From Epiperipatus broadwayi (Eukaryota > Onychophora > Udeonychophora > Euonychophora > Peripatidae), in contig JAQFVV010000031.1 in assembly GCA_028023455.1 (NCBI GenBank), forward strand, positions 3,474,001 to 3,538,000: DNA of 64,000 bases. The letters run 5' to 3'. The notes under the pieces are model-generated. The model was given only the letters and a program-made list of their open reading frames with translations. It was not told the DNA's origin and searched no databases. This document shows, one piece after another, positions 1 to 10,833 of the stretch. Numbering within the stretch: the stretch's first letter is position 1; every line of letters starts with the position of its first letter. Position numbers and translations under genes: made by a program.

Positions 1-352
1 ATCACATTAATTTCAGATCACCTTACATAATTTTTAAATTGTTAATTACAATTAAAAATCAGATTTTAATTTTTAATTGTCAAATTTAATTGTGCCCACT
101 GCTATTACTCACCTTTTAAAAATAAACTTGCAGACCCTAAATGATTAATAATTGATTACATTCTTTTTTAAAAAGCAAAAAACAGAATGTGATTTAAAAT
201 GCAAAATTAACACCCACAATGTTTGAACAATTTACATTATAATCTTGTAAAATATAATGGGTGTACATAAAATGTGGAAATCATGATTTTAATTTCATTA
301 TTGCATAAAATCTTACTATTATAAAGCACCGAAAATATTGAAATTATTAAGA

Positions 353-453
353 TGAAAGTCGAATTCCAATAATGTGCTATTACTTTAAATATGACATAAG
401 TGCATGAAATTTATTATTTAAAGTAATAGCGCATTATTGGAGTTCAACTTCCA
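353..453. repeat. 101-bp inverted repeat (38-bp arms, 25-bp loop)
   Basis: Left arm 353-390 contains CCAATAATGTGCTATTACTT; right arm 416-453 contains AAGTAATAGCGCATTATTGG. The four differences are all transitions, so two remain G-U pairs in RNA from either strand. It could be a small MITE or a microRNA-like hairpin. Confidence 0.7.
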
Positions 454-2559
454 ATCTAATACAGTGTTAATGCATAAAAGAAAACTGCATACAAAAATAT
501 TAAGAAGAAACATGAACCGCATAACTTCAAAATCGCGTTAAATAAATCCGTGTAAAACGAGACCCGGGTGTACAATATTTACAGTTTCTTTTCTTTTTTT
601 TTTTGGATTAACTTATTAACAGAAAAAATGAAAAAATACATAAATTCAATATTTACACTTTATTCATGTTGGCAGCATGTAATCATATCATGACCATTAA
701 TGCCCACTTTTCAGGATGGTAGGATTTCATACCTTTGAAAATAGTCCACTACATCATGTTCTATGATAGGAAGATCTCAAATTTTTATCATTATGACAAT
801 TTACCAAAAAACTGCTGATAAAAAGAAACATGCTGAATTGAACCAAAGTGCAATAATATTAAGGTCATCTTGTTGCTTCTCACATTATAAGCAAAAAAAC
901 CCTGAAATTTATTAGAATATATTTCTTTTTTAAATTTAACAATCAATTTATTAATTTTGTTTTAATTTAACAACTAATACATCTTTGGTGGATTATAGGC
1001 CCTCGAAACTGTACATTTAAAAAAATGCAGGATGCCATCTTGGTTTACTTGAAAACTCACAAGTACCAAAAAAACTTGTTGAAAGAAAAAAAAGAAAATC
1101 ACCCAGAGTGTTATTTTAAAACTAAAAATATGAGTTGTTTTCTTCTTTATCTTTCTTGCCTCAGTGAATGCATGCGTGAACACTCACTCAATAAAATATA
1201 TGTAAATGTGATCCCCTCAATCTTTTATTAATAATTTTTTTTTATTTTGTTCATGTACATATAAAAAAGCATCTAAGTTATATAAATGTGTGTGTGCATG
1301 TTGAAAAGTAATATACACTTGCAGTTTGATAAACAATATCTATTCTATTCTAATCGATACTTATCAACAAAAGGTGAGCTATTTATTATACACTATACAC
1401 ATTGAACACAAGTGGGGCTTGGTACAAAATATAGCGTAGTTCATGGTTCCACCATATTAATAAAAGGGAAAGCTTTATTGACTTTTATAGTCAATAGAGT
1501 CTTGCTGCAATAAATAATTGGTTTAAGTTTCATTGAGACAGATGTTTCTGGAAAAATCTTGAAAACCTAAGTAGATATTGAATTGATTTCATATTGGTGT
1601 TATAAAATACAGAAACCAAGTAATGAAATCTATTATTTATCTTGTACTAGATATGGATTCAGAGAATAGTCTGGTCAAGGTGAGTAAGATTAAGAATCAA
1701 AAGCAAGGGTGGGCAAGACATCATTGGAAATCCACCAGTGGAATGCCGAATATTTAGGACTGACTGCCTAAATTAAAATAATTAATGGTAACTAATGACA
1801 TTGCATTGTGCTATATTAAATAGTTATACATAAGAAGAAATATATTATTCACACATGTCCAACTACTACAGGCAAAAAATCAACTCTTCACAATCAAGAT
1901 GATTGGGTATAATTGGGAATTTGACAATGAATGGACCAGATAACAAAAGGGCCTTCATTTGAAATGCATGATGATGCATACATTAATTACAAATTCATTC
2001 AGAATGCAATTAAAAGCAATGAATATATTCAGCTAGTTGCAATACACAGATTTAATTCATTTATCATGAAAAATTAGTGTTGGTTATAATAACTGAAACA
2101 ATTGCAAAGAAAAAAAGACACAAATTTTCTTCATAATGATGAATGCAAAATGTTTGTGTTATATATCTCATGCAAGTGTGTTATGTTAAAATACATTTTA
2201 AAACCATGCATGAAATATATAAGTAGTGGATCTCAATAATTAGAAAAAATTCCAAGTAATGTTTGCCCTGAAAATATGTGCCTGCCCATACTCAAAATAA
2301 TCATTTAAAATAAAGTAAACAAATAAGATGGAATATAGGAAAGTTTGAATCTGCTTATGGCAAACTGGGTTTTAGAAATGCTGTGGAAAAAATATTGCAT
2401 TGAATCAAATGAATCATTAATAAATGTAAATTCAAAATGGGAGGTACATAAGATTATTGTTTTTAGGGTTGATAAGAAGTTTTTAGGCATGCGGAAATGT
2501 GAATGAATGCAAGAACTGACGAAAAAAAGGTAAAATATAAATAACCTTAAAATTAGATT
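454..2559. other. No gene recognised
   Basis: AT-rich sequence with short chance ORFs only (for example 974-1231 on both strands). The last espin-like exon might be here, but no splice-bounded match was seen. Confidence 0.6.
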
Positions 2560-4675
2560 GATAGAAACTGTAAATTAACTAATATACATAGAAGAAAAGC
2601 AGAACAGACTTATTATATTAGAAATTTAAAAATTAAATGTGAAGAACAGTATTTTGTTTTATGCATTAAAAATGAAGATGGTGAACTAATTTACGATCAA
2701 CATAAGAATTATTTGAATGGTTTATACAAGGAATTCATATCATATAGCTGGACTCAATGAATTAAGAAAGATTAAAAAATGATGTTCAAGAAATTGTTAA
2801 GAAAAAAATTTTAAAAGCCATGCAAGTAGATAAGAAATCTCTTCATAATCATCTATTTAATCTTATAAAATACATGTTCCAAAAAAAACCAGATTGTCCA
2901 GAAAAACACTATTTATTCCTTGTTATAGCAATAATAAAAAAATGTCATAACAGAATGTCAGGATTTTTGAACAGTAACAGTAATATCTCTTGCATCAAAA
3001 ATACTTCTTTGAAACATTAAATGAAGATTACATCAAATAGGTCAAACAATATGATGACAACTCTTAATGTGAGAATACATAAAATATGTCAATAAGAGAT
3101 ATCACAGGAACACTAGCATGGTATGAGAAAGAATGCTAAATTTTAAAAAAAATCTACATATGTTTCATTAACTTTTTTGAAAGACTTTGAGAGAGTTTTT
3201 TGGCACAGGTTGGTTTTGAGTTAAGGAAAATGGGCTTGCCCAAACCATATTATTCATTTCATTTTTTTATTTATTTATACAAGATACTGGCTGTAATCCT
3301 CAATTTTGTTTAACATATTTTCAGAAATCATAGTAAAAAGATTCTAGACCACACAAAATATGAACTAAAAGTGGGTGAATAAATCTATTAAACAATTAAA
3401 TTTGCAGTTGATCAAATAGTGTTGGCAGAAAATTGAAAACAACAGGCTGAAATAGTGGAAAATATTAATAGAATTGTCATTTAATTGGGCATAAAAATTA
3501 AAATTGCCAAGGCAGAAGTAATATCCAGAATTCATAGAGATATTAAGATAAGAAACGATTTGATTGAACAAGTTAATCACTTTAAATATCTAGGTCAAAT
3601 AAATACAGAAAATATGAAGTGTAAAAAAGATTTTTATGAGAATCAGTTAGTTAATTGCTCTATATGGTACACAGATTTACACCCCTTTAGCTAATGATAT
3701 TAAAAGATTGGAGACTTATGAAATATAAAGATGAAAAAAAATAAAATAAAGCAGATTGATAGAAAAAAGGACAAATGATGAGATTGTGTGTCTGCTAAGA
3801 AAAGAAAAATGCTGAACTCTCATATTAGGACCAGAAGATTAAAAGAGGTTATATACTGAAACACTTCAATTTATTCAGCATATAACAAATAAAAGGATAC
3901 TTGGAAAACAACCATGAGGAACACTTCCTTTCACCTTCATAAATTAACTATACACAGATAGTTATTTTAAAACTATAGTAAATTAAATCAAGCACCAAGA
4001 AAGCCAAGACTATGGGGTATTTTCATTAAAAGTTTATAACCAGACATTATACTGAAGATGAAATGAAATTAATGAACAATGAAATTAGTAAATATTAATG
4101 CTGGTAATTATCATAGGTTTGTAAATTTCATATGAATTTAATATTTAAAAAAAAAACTCAACATTATTGAAGAAGAATTAAAGATTTGGAGACAGTTATC
4201 AGAATTTCAGATAAAGATCAAAAACATTCAAAGATGTTAATAACTTGGTGAATTAAAATAATTGAATGATTTGTTACTTTTGAGTATAATATTCTGAGTA
4301 TCTAACTTTGTTATTATTTATTTAATAATTTATATAATGACAAGAGATAGCCTTTAATTTAGTCTCAGAGGCAAAAAAGTATGCATATAATATATAAAAA
4401 TAAATAAGTCCATAGATTATTAAAGTTTAATAAAAAAATAAAAATGAACAAAATTCAAAGTGGCTAATAATAAAACTAAATTTAAAAAATGGACAGTTGA
4501 AATCTTATACCGGATTTCAAGAGATTGTAAAAGACCTAGAAAGATGTGAGATGGATGAATGAAATAAGGAAATGAGCTAGGATGATGTGGAGAATACTGC
4601 TAAAATTGGAGATGGATTGAACTTGAAGAAACTATCCTGCTGTGGATCGATAATGGTTAAAAATGATGATGGGTA
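2560..4675 (+). mobile_element. Fossil RTE-like LINE
   Basis: Scattered matches appear in the right order. 'GELIYDQHKNYLNGLYKEF' at about 2680-2740 corresponds to the linker before RT. 'DFERVFWHRLVLS' at about 3182-3220 is RT motif A. 'EQVNHFKYLGQINTEN' at 3565-3615 matches 'EEVNSYKYLGQI' of the young copies. 'TLQFIQHITNKRILG' lies near 3862, and the C-terminal 'DCKRPRK' and 'WI..GETI' relics at 4520-4640 are followed by ATGATGATG. Many stops and shifts are present. The small ORFs at 2820-3020 and 3485-3694 are pieces of this relic. Confidence 0.65.
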
Positions 4676-5215
4676 TTTATTATTTTAATTTCAGTACAGT
4701 TCAAAAGAAAACATTAAGAAAAATGTTAAGAAGGAAAAAATCTATACAAAATATAAGCATAAAAATCATATTTATTTTAAAATAATTTGACAAAATTACA
4801 ATAATAATTTCTACGCTCCCCTCCCCCGACTTACTGATGATGAAGTTATATTTTTCTTAATGACATTGTTGACGAGAAAGTAATTCAAGAGATAAATCTT
4901 AAACTTTTTAATGAAAAGTGATAATTCAAATGTAAAAGATGGAAGTCACTAGGAAAGATTGTGCAATAAGTGAAAGATTAAGTCATCGATAATGAACTAA
5001 TAACATACATACCTAAAATAAAACAACATTCCCAATATATAAAAATAATAAATTTGTATCACTGCTATATAAAAAGATGATAAAAAATATAGAAAACTAT
5101 ACATCTCGTAGATCTTGCCATTCTTTCTTTCTCAATAAAATTTTTATATAGAATTAATTAGAAGATATTTCTTTAACTAAAAGACAGAATTTAGAAATAG
5201 ATTCTATAGCATGAT

Positions 5216-5440
5216 TTGTCCAACACAATTCTAAGATGTAATAAATACAAACTTCTAATTTGTTTATATTTTATGAATTTTTTAAAAGCTTTTGATTCCA
5301 TGAAGAGCAAATGGCAATATATTTGCCTAAGGTCTGTGAAATTGAATATTTTTCGGTTAGAATTTTTTTTTTTCAGGTTGCATATCTATGGTCAATTCAG
5401 GTTACGTTTAACATCAGTTGATAAATGAGTGTCTAATATT
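5216..5440 (+). mobile_element. LINE reverse-transcriptase fragment
   Basis: A 70-codon ORF contains 'MNFLKAFDSMKSKWQYI', which fits RT motif A ('FxDFxKAFDSV...W') of RTE/CR1-type LINEs, followed by a diverged 'LHIYGQFRLRL'. No other RT motif is close by. Confidence 0.55.
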
Positions 5441-6540
5441 CTTCACTAAAGAATAAAACCAAGAGTTGGAAAAATACTCAAACCCTCACTAATTGCCCGC
5501 TTATAAGTTTAATAATATATTTCTTCACTGCTTTTCTATTAAAAGACACTGAAGAGGCATCTTTGTTTTGCAATGAGCCATTCAAAAGCCATTTTACTTA
5601 ATGAAATACATATATTACAAAATACATTTTCATCAATAAAGTTTCTCTAATTTTCAATAATTGTAATAAAATTTACAGTTTTAATGTGATGACAATAAAT
5701 GATTATGAAAAATTTACTGCAGCTGTTATTTTTTGACAATACTTGCCTTGCATTAAAACTTTTTGAACAATAAGTTGCCATTTTAAAGAAGGATGAAAAT
5801 ATTTTTTAACATATATATATAATATTTAACAGACTTGAGTTAAATGAGGTACTTGAAAGCGGTGAATGATTATATTGTTTGGTCATTTGGGATCAATTAA
5901 AACAATAAAAATTGATAGGCATAATTTAAATATTACATTTCAGGAAGTATGCTCTTATATTTAAAAATAAAAGCTTTAAATCGATTATTAGTTGAATTCT
6001 AAATAATAATTAAAAATAAATAAAAAGGACATATTAGGATTATGAAAAAAAAGATTGGGAAAAATTGAATTTGACTCATAATGATATTACTGATGTTATT
6101 ATAAAAATTGAGTAATCTGAGTACAACTGAGTGAATCCAAAACAAGACACAATAATTAAAAAACTAGGACGTTTTTGGACTGCTCATTAATAAGATAAGG
6201 CATTTTCTAGCTTAATATTAAAAATAAAGATTTGTGAAGTATAGAAAAGGTTTTCAATTATAAATGATTGTAATAGATAAACATTTAGAGAAAAAAGATT
6301 ATACTTGCCAGGATTACTTCTCATATATATATAGTTATACGTATACATATACATTTTATCTAACAAATAAGTCTGTTAATCGTGTGATGTTTATTGGCTT
6401 AAGTAAGTTTCAATTATTATGAATTGCGAAACATAATTTCAGAAGCAATAACAATTCTGCTACTCAAGCTAGTATTAATAACTTTGTAGATGCATAGTAT
6501 ATATTTAACAATTACAATAACAAGGGGGGGGGGGATTTCA
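5441..6540. other. No gene recognised
   Basis: AT-rich, with small AT microsatellites (5812-5824, 6325-6350) and a G10 run at 6524-6533. Confidence 0.6.
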
Positions 6541-6567
6541 TAAAGAACTTTACAAAAATAAATTTTA

Positions 6568-7070
6568 AGTATAGGGGATTTGAACTCAGATTTTCAAGCA
6601 CCATTCACCTATCCACACCATCTCATACAACTGATACACATGACCACACACATGTACAAAAGATAAATAATCACCAATATATATATTTTGTGCTAAACCA
6701 GCAGTCATCAGTTGGTCCAGATTATCATCTCCCACACATATATATAATCAGTGCTCAGTTTATATTAAGATAGCAAATCTTCATACTTTAATGGACAGGC
6801 TTCAATCTGTCCAACCTCTAATTTTTCAGCCATCCATATCATTGAAAATCTGATGATAAAAACCCAAATCCCATGCTGATGCCAATATTACTGTCATGCC
6901 CATGTTGACCTCAAGTCACTCTGACCCCTCATGTATAGGACCTTATCCATTTAAATACATAGAAGATGGATGGGCAGAATACAAACTTGATGTGCAAATA
7001 TTTGAAAACCAGGCACTCTTCACAAACCTGGAGCTTAATTATAAGTATAGGGGATTTAAACTCAGATTTT
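6568..7070. repeat. Pair of 28-bp direct repeats 474 bp apart
   Basis: AAGTATAGGGGATTTGAACT at 6568 and AAGTATAGGGGATTTAAACT at 7042, both continuing CAGATTTT. The segment between (more GC-balanced, with a hairpin TGGACAGG...CTGTCCA near 6792) may be an inserted or unequally duplicated repeat. The 75-codon ORF inside has no recognisable match. Confidence 0.55.
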
Positions 7071-7175
7071 ATTATTATATAATGATGAAGTCTATATCAG
7101 ATATTAACTTTTCTATCTATTGATTTCTTAAGATAAAATCTTTACTGACTTTCATTTTTCCTCATCTAACAATCC

Positions 7176-7180
<5 letters not shown>

Positions 7181-7272
<92 letters not shown>

Positions 7273-7273
7273 T
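7181..7273. repeat. (ATT)n microsatellite, about 31 repeats
   Basis: Perfect ATT trinucleotide run of about 93 bp. Confidence 0.97.
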
Positions 7274-7830
7274 TACTTGTTTTTCTTTATTTGTTTTATT
7301 TTTTTAATGTCTTATTACTGATATCTATACTGGAAAATGCGATCACAAACTACTTCTGGATACTATTTTGAAAGTTTTATAAACAACATAATGCCACTAT
7401 AATAATCTTCAGGAGGTTGCTTTGACAACAATTTGAATTTGTTGATTGTTATTGATATTAGGATTGTCTAAGTGTTGACTAGTTTTTAATGATATATATA
7501 TATGTGTGTGTGTGTCATAAAATTAAGTACATGAAAATTATACATGGATCATCTTGTATAATATGAAAATTTTATAGATGGATGAACCATGGTCCAATTC
7601 AGATAGTTATTCAATATTGATTAATGAATGGGTTACAGAAAATTTTAGCTAAAGATTTAAAGAATTGCAGCAATCTAAGTTGCATTATATGAGAGTCAAT
7701 GAATTGATTGTAACTAATTTTTGTAATATGAAATAAATATATCTTTGTGACCTGAAAGTATAATTTATTCTTCTTTCAAATATTATCTTTGATATTGTAA
7801 AAAAATATTGTGAAGAGTATTTATTTATAC

Positions 7831-7910
7831 CTAGCTTCAGCTTCTCTTTTTTCCAATATTGCTCGTTTCCAAGCTGGTATGCTTTTTAAACGCTGCTCTT
7901 CAGCCTCAAT
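7831..7910 (-). CDS. ESPN: Espin-like gene, exon with second IPAW block
   Basis: This 80-bp exon has acceptor TATTTTTTAG and donor GCTAG then GTATAA on the minus strand. In phase with the exon at 19211-19378 it encodes 'IEAEEQRLKSIPAWKRAILE' and then a charged helix, ending two bases into a codon. It holds the second 'P-A-W-K-R' motif of the espin C-terminal module. The intron separating it from the previous exon is about 11.3 kb and holds the TIR element, a fossil RTE and several hammerhead-family copies. The final exon, which in espins carries a Pro-Trp-Gln motif near the C-terminus, was searched for below 7831 and not recognised; it may be diverged, or lie left of the window. Confidence 0.74.
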
Positions 7911-7987
7911 CTAAAAAATACAAAATGTATATAAGATTTTCTGTTAAATATATACTTTGTAGTTTAATATATTAACTGAGGTAAATA

Positions 7988-8044
7988 GCAAGCAGTTGGT
8001 TGCAGATGGTTGTTGCGGGTTCGCCTCCCGGCCGATGCTATGAC
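7988..8044 (+). mobile_element. tRNA-derived SINE fragment
   Basis: GCAAGCAGTTGGTTGCAGAT, then B-box-like GGGTTCGCCTCCC (8017-8029) and GCCGATGCTATGACA, followed by (AT)n. The same 3' end occurs in the copy at 24371. Confidence 0.6.
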
Positions 8045-9049
8045 ATATATATATATATATATTACTGTTCTAATCATTTACAAAAAAGTCAAAAGATTAA
8101 TAATTGTCTGTGTAAATGAAAATAAAAATGCGATATACAAAAGTTTAACAATTAAGACAAAAAAAGAATATGTTAAGTTTAAGTTTATGTGAAAAATAAG
8201 ATGTATTTAATAAAGATAGAAATCATGAGTACAAAAGGGAAAAAACAATGAGCCAGAAAAATAATGCATTTAGACAACTGCTTGGCAAAATATGCATTTA
8301 AAGTATTACTTTCACGTTCAGTGCTGATATAACATTAAGATAGTTTAATCAAAATAGAATATAAAGTACTACATGTATGTGTGTGTGCTTATGTATGACA
8401 AATAAATTTTCATGAAATTATAAATACCTATGCCTAGATTTATTATCCCAACTCTAATTATAAACTTCATCAATCACGTTTCTCATTCTTTGTGAAAATA
8501 ACTCTTTACTATTTACCAAACATATTTATCATCAGTTATATGCTAAAAGTAAATTTCCTATACTTTATCAAATTACCTCCAATCTATTTTTTCTTTCTCT
8601 ATACCACAAATATCTATAATATTTTTCTCTTTAAAATTATCAATCAAAATGTTTTGTTCTTTCAAATATATTTTCTATAATTCCTCTGCTTCTAAATATA
8701 TAGACTTCAATTTCTTTCTTTTTCATAATTAACTAAATATATATAAAATCCTTGTTTTTTACTTCACCTTTGAGTGGTAAGTTTTAAATTTTCATTTGTT
8801 TTTATCAATATTTATATATTACTAATCTTATTTTTCCAGTGTATTTTGTATTCTTCTTTTGCAAATCTACATCTAAAGCCTTCATTCTTTTCGGCTTACT
8901 TTTCTTAAATGACTACTCCATATAAAACATTTTTTAAATCTGACTACAAAGGAATATGCAATAATGATTGTTCTCTTTTAAAATTAATCTGAACATTGAT
9001 ATTCTTTTTTAATTTCCTTACTAACATTTCTATGATCATTTCAACATTT

Positions 9050-9128
9050 AAAAACTAACCTGTTCTATTACTTTCTAACAAATGCTTACTCTTTTTTTTT
9101 CTCATTAGTTATTTTCATTACATTTATT
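9050..9128. repeat. 79-bp direct repeat, left copy flanking the TIR element
   Basis: Starts AAAAACTAACCTGTTCTATT and ends CATTACATTTATT. It is identical to 10754-10833 except that its T-run has 9 rather than 10 Ts. Confidence 0.9.
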
Positions 9129-9130
9129 GA

Positions 9131-10754
9131 TAAAAGCCTGAAATCCGGGCACGGCCGCTTGGGGCATTGTTTACATGTCAAAATACATAAAAATGCCGTT
9201 TCGGCGGCCGCGGCCTTACAGGCTAATACAACATTTATGTATTGTATTAACCCATGTGAGCTAGGCCGCTTTACATGACATCGCATAAAAATATTACGGC
9301 CTGTTTTGTGCTTCGAAGCTATTTACGCGTATTCATTCTTTTCATAGCTGATTACAGTATCGCTTGAGGGTGTTTAAATTTCAAGGCGGTACGACTTTTT
9401 CAAATCTCCGTAATAGAGTAATGTCATTTCGATTTAAAAAATGTTGTTAATTATTAAGAATTGTCATATGGTCCCCACCCTTCCCGAAAAAAAGGTTAAT
9501 ATATAAAAAAAATGGCAAAGTGTATGTTCCAACAGGCTTCGCCAAAGCTCACGCGCTAAGTCATGTTTCAGCGTGGTGGGGAAAATATTCGAGACCACTA
9601 AAAGATCTGAGACAAACGTGCAATTTTGAAACTTTTCTTCAGATAAATTGCCGAGTACAGAAAGTGTGTGAGATTGTGGGTTTTTTTTTATTTTGTCAGG
9701 CACACGTAATGTCCACTTTTTATTACAGCAATAAAATCGAATAAATATAATTTTAAAAAGTCCAAAGTTTGTGTTCTTTTTTTTTTTTATTTCATTACAA
9801 ATTGACAAGTATTTGGATTCAATTTTTTGCAGCGGGGTTAAACTAAATGACGACTTTGGTTGACTTTTTGTTAAGAATAACAAATTACGAAATAGAAGTC
9901 AAAGTAAAAAGTGAGAAAAAGTTGTTTCAAAAAAAGAAAAAAAAGGTTAAATCCTTGACTTTTTGGTTACAATTCTTTTTCTGAGTGTGGGTGGGTGTTT
10001 GAAAACAATTTTTGAATCGGCAAAAACACAAAAGTAAATTTGGATTCAATATTAAGAAAAACAATTACGTCAACCGAAAAGAAATCAAAATTCGAAACAA
10101 GTCCCAAAGTTGATTCTCTTTTTTCAGCGCTGTTAAAATAATTGACTATTTTTGGTGGTGCCTTTTTGTTAATAATAAATAGTACGAATCCCCCCCCCCC
10201 CCAACTGCCCCGCTCAAAAAGCTGTTTCTTGTAGTAGCCAAAAAAAAATGCTAATTCAAACATAATCTAAATCAAAGTGATAACAAGTTGTGTTTAAAAA
10301 AAAAAGTAAAATTAATAATAATAAGAAAAACCATTTAGTCAAGACAAAAAAAAATAAAAGAAAGGTAGAATTAAGTTCTAAACAAGTCGCAAATAATTGT
10401 ATTCTATTTTTTCGGCGGTGGGATTCAAACAAATTTTTTTGACGTCGTGAAACGGTCCGAAGTTTTCAAATGATAAAAAGAAAAAAAATACAATTAGCAA
10501 AATTTGTTGAAAAAATATCAGGTTCCAACAAAAAACCCACAAAATGCAACGAAAATGAATATCAAAATTTGTTTAATAATAAAGAAATCATGTTGTAAAT
10601 GAAATAAAAATTATTCGTTTAATCGATATTAGAAAAAAAAAAACCTTGTTGTATAAAAAAAGAAAAAAGTTGCGGTGGCCCGGTAACGTTATATTTCATT
10701 GATTTTGTCTACCATCAACGCTCCAAGCGGCTTTGCCCGGATTTCAGGCTTTTA
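9131..10754. mobile_element. 1.6-kb non-autonomous element with 32-bp terminal inverted repeats
   Basis: The ends are inverted repeats of 32 bp with two mismatches: 9131-9162 begins TAAAAGCCTGAAATCCGGGC and 10723-10754 ends GCCCGGATTTCAGGCTTTTA. Subterminal GGCCGCTT-type motifs repeat inside the left end (9153-9160, 9263-9272), and the ends are more GC-rich than the neighbours. The interior holds degenerate tandem copies (CAGCG...GTTAA...TTGACT...TTTTTGTTAA near 9829-9890 and 10126-10180). Small ORFs of 139, 98 and 74 codons show no transposase motifs, so the element looks non-autonomous. It is flanked by a 79-bp direct repeat, far too long for a normal DNA-transposon target duplication. No superfamily is assigned. 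Confidence 0.75.
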
Positions 10755-10833
10755 AAAACTAACCTGTTCTATTACTTTCTAACAAATGCTTACTCTTTTT
10801 TTTTTCTCATTAGTTATTTTCATTACATTTATT
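10754..10833. repeat. 80-bp direct repeat, right copy flanking the TIR element
   Basis: Right partner of 9050-9128, directly abutting the right TIR. The first A is shared with the end of the TIR. Near-identity of the two copies implies a recent event. Confidence 0.9.

Noticed and set aside
6300-6330. TGGCAA on the minus strand as the espin C-terminal Pro-Trp-Gln motif
   Set aside because: The required frame runs into a stop at once and lacks the preceding proline context.
9464-9883. 139-codon ORF inside the TIR element as a transposase
   Set aside because: No DDE-type motif, low-complexity lysine runs, and a poly-A origin of part of the frame.
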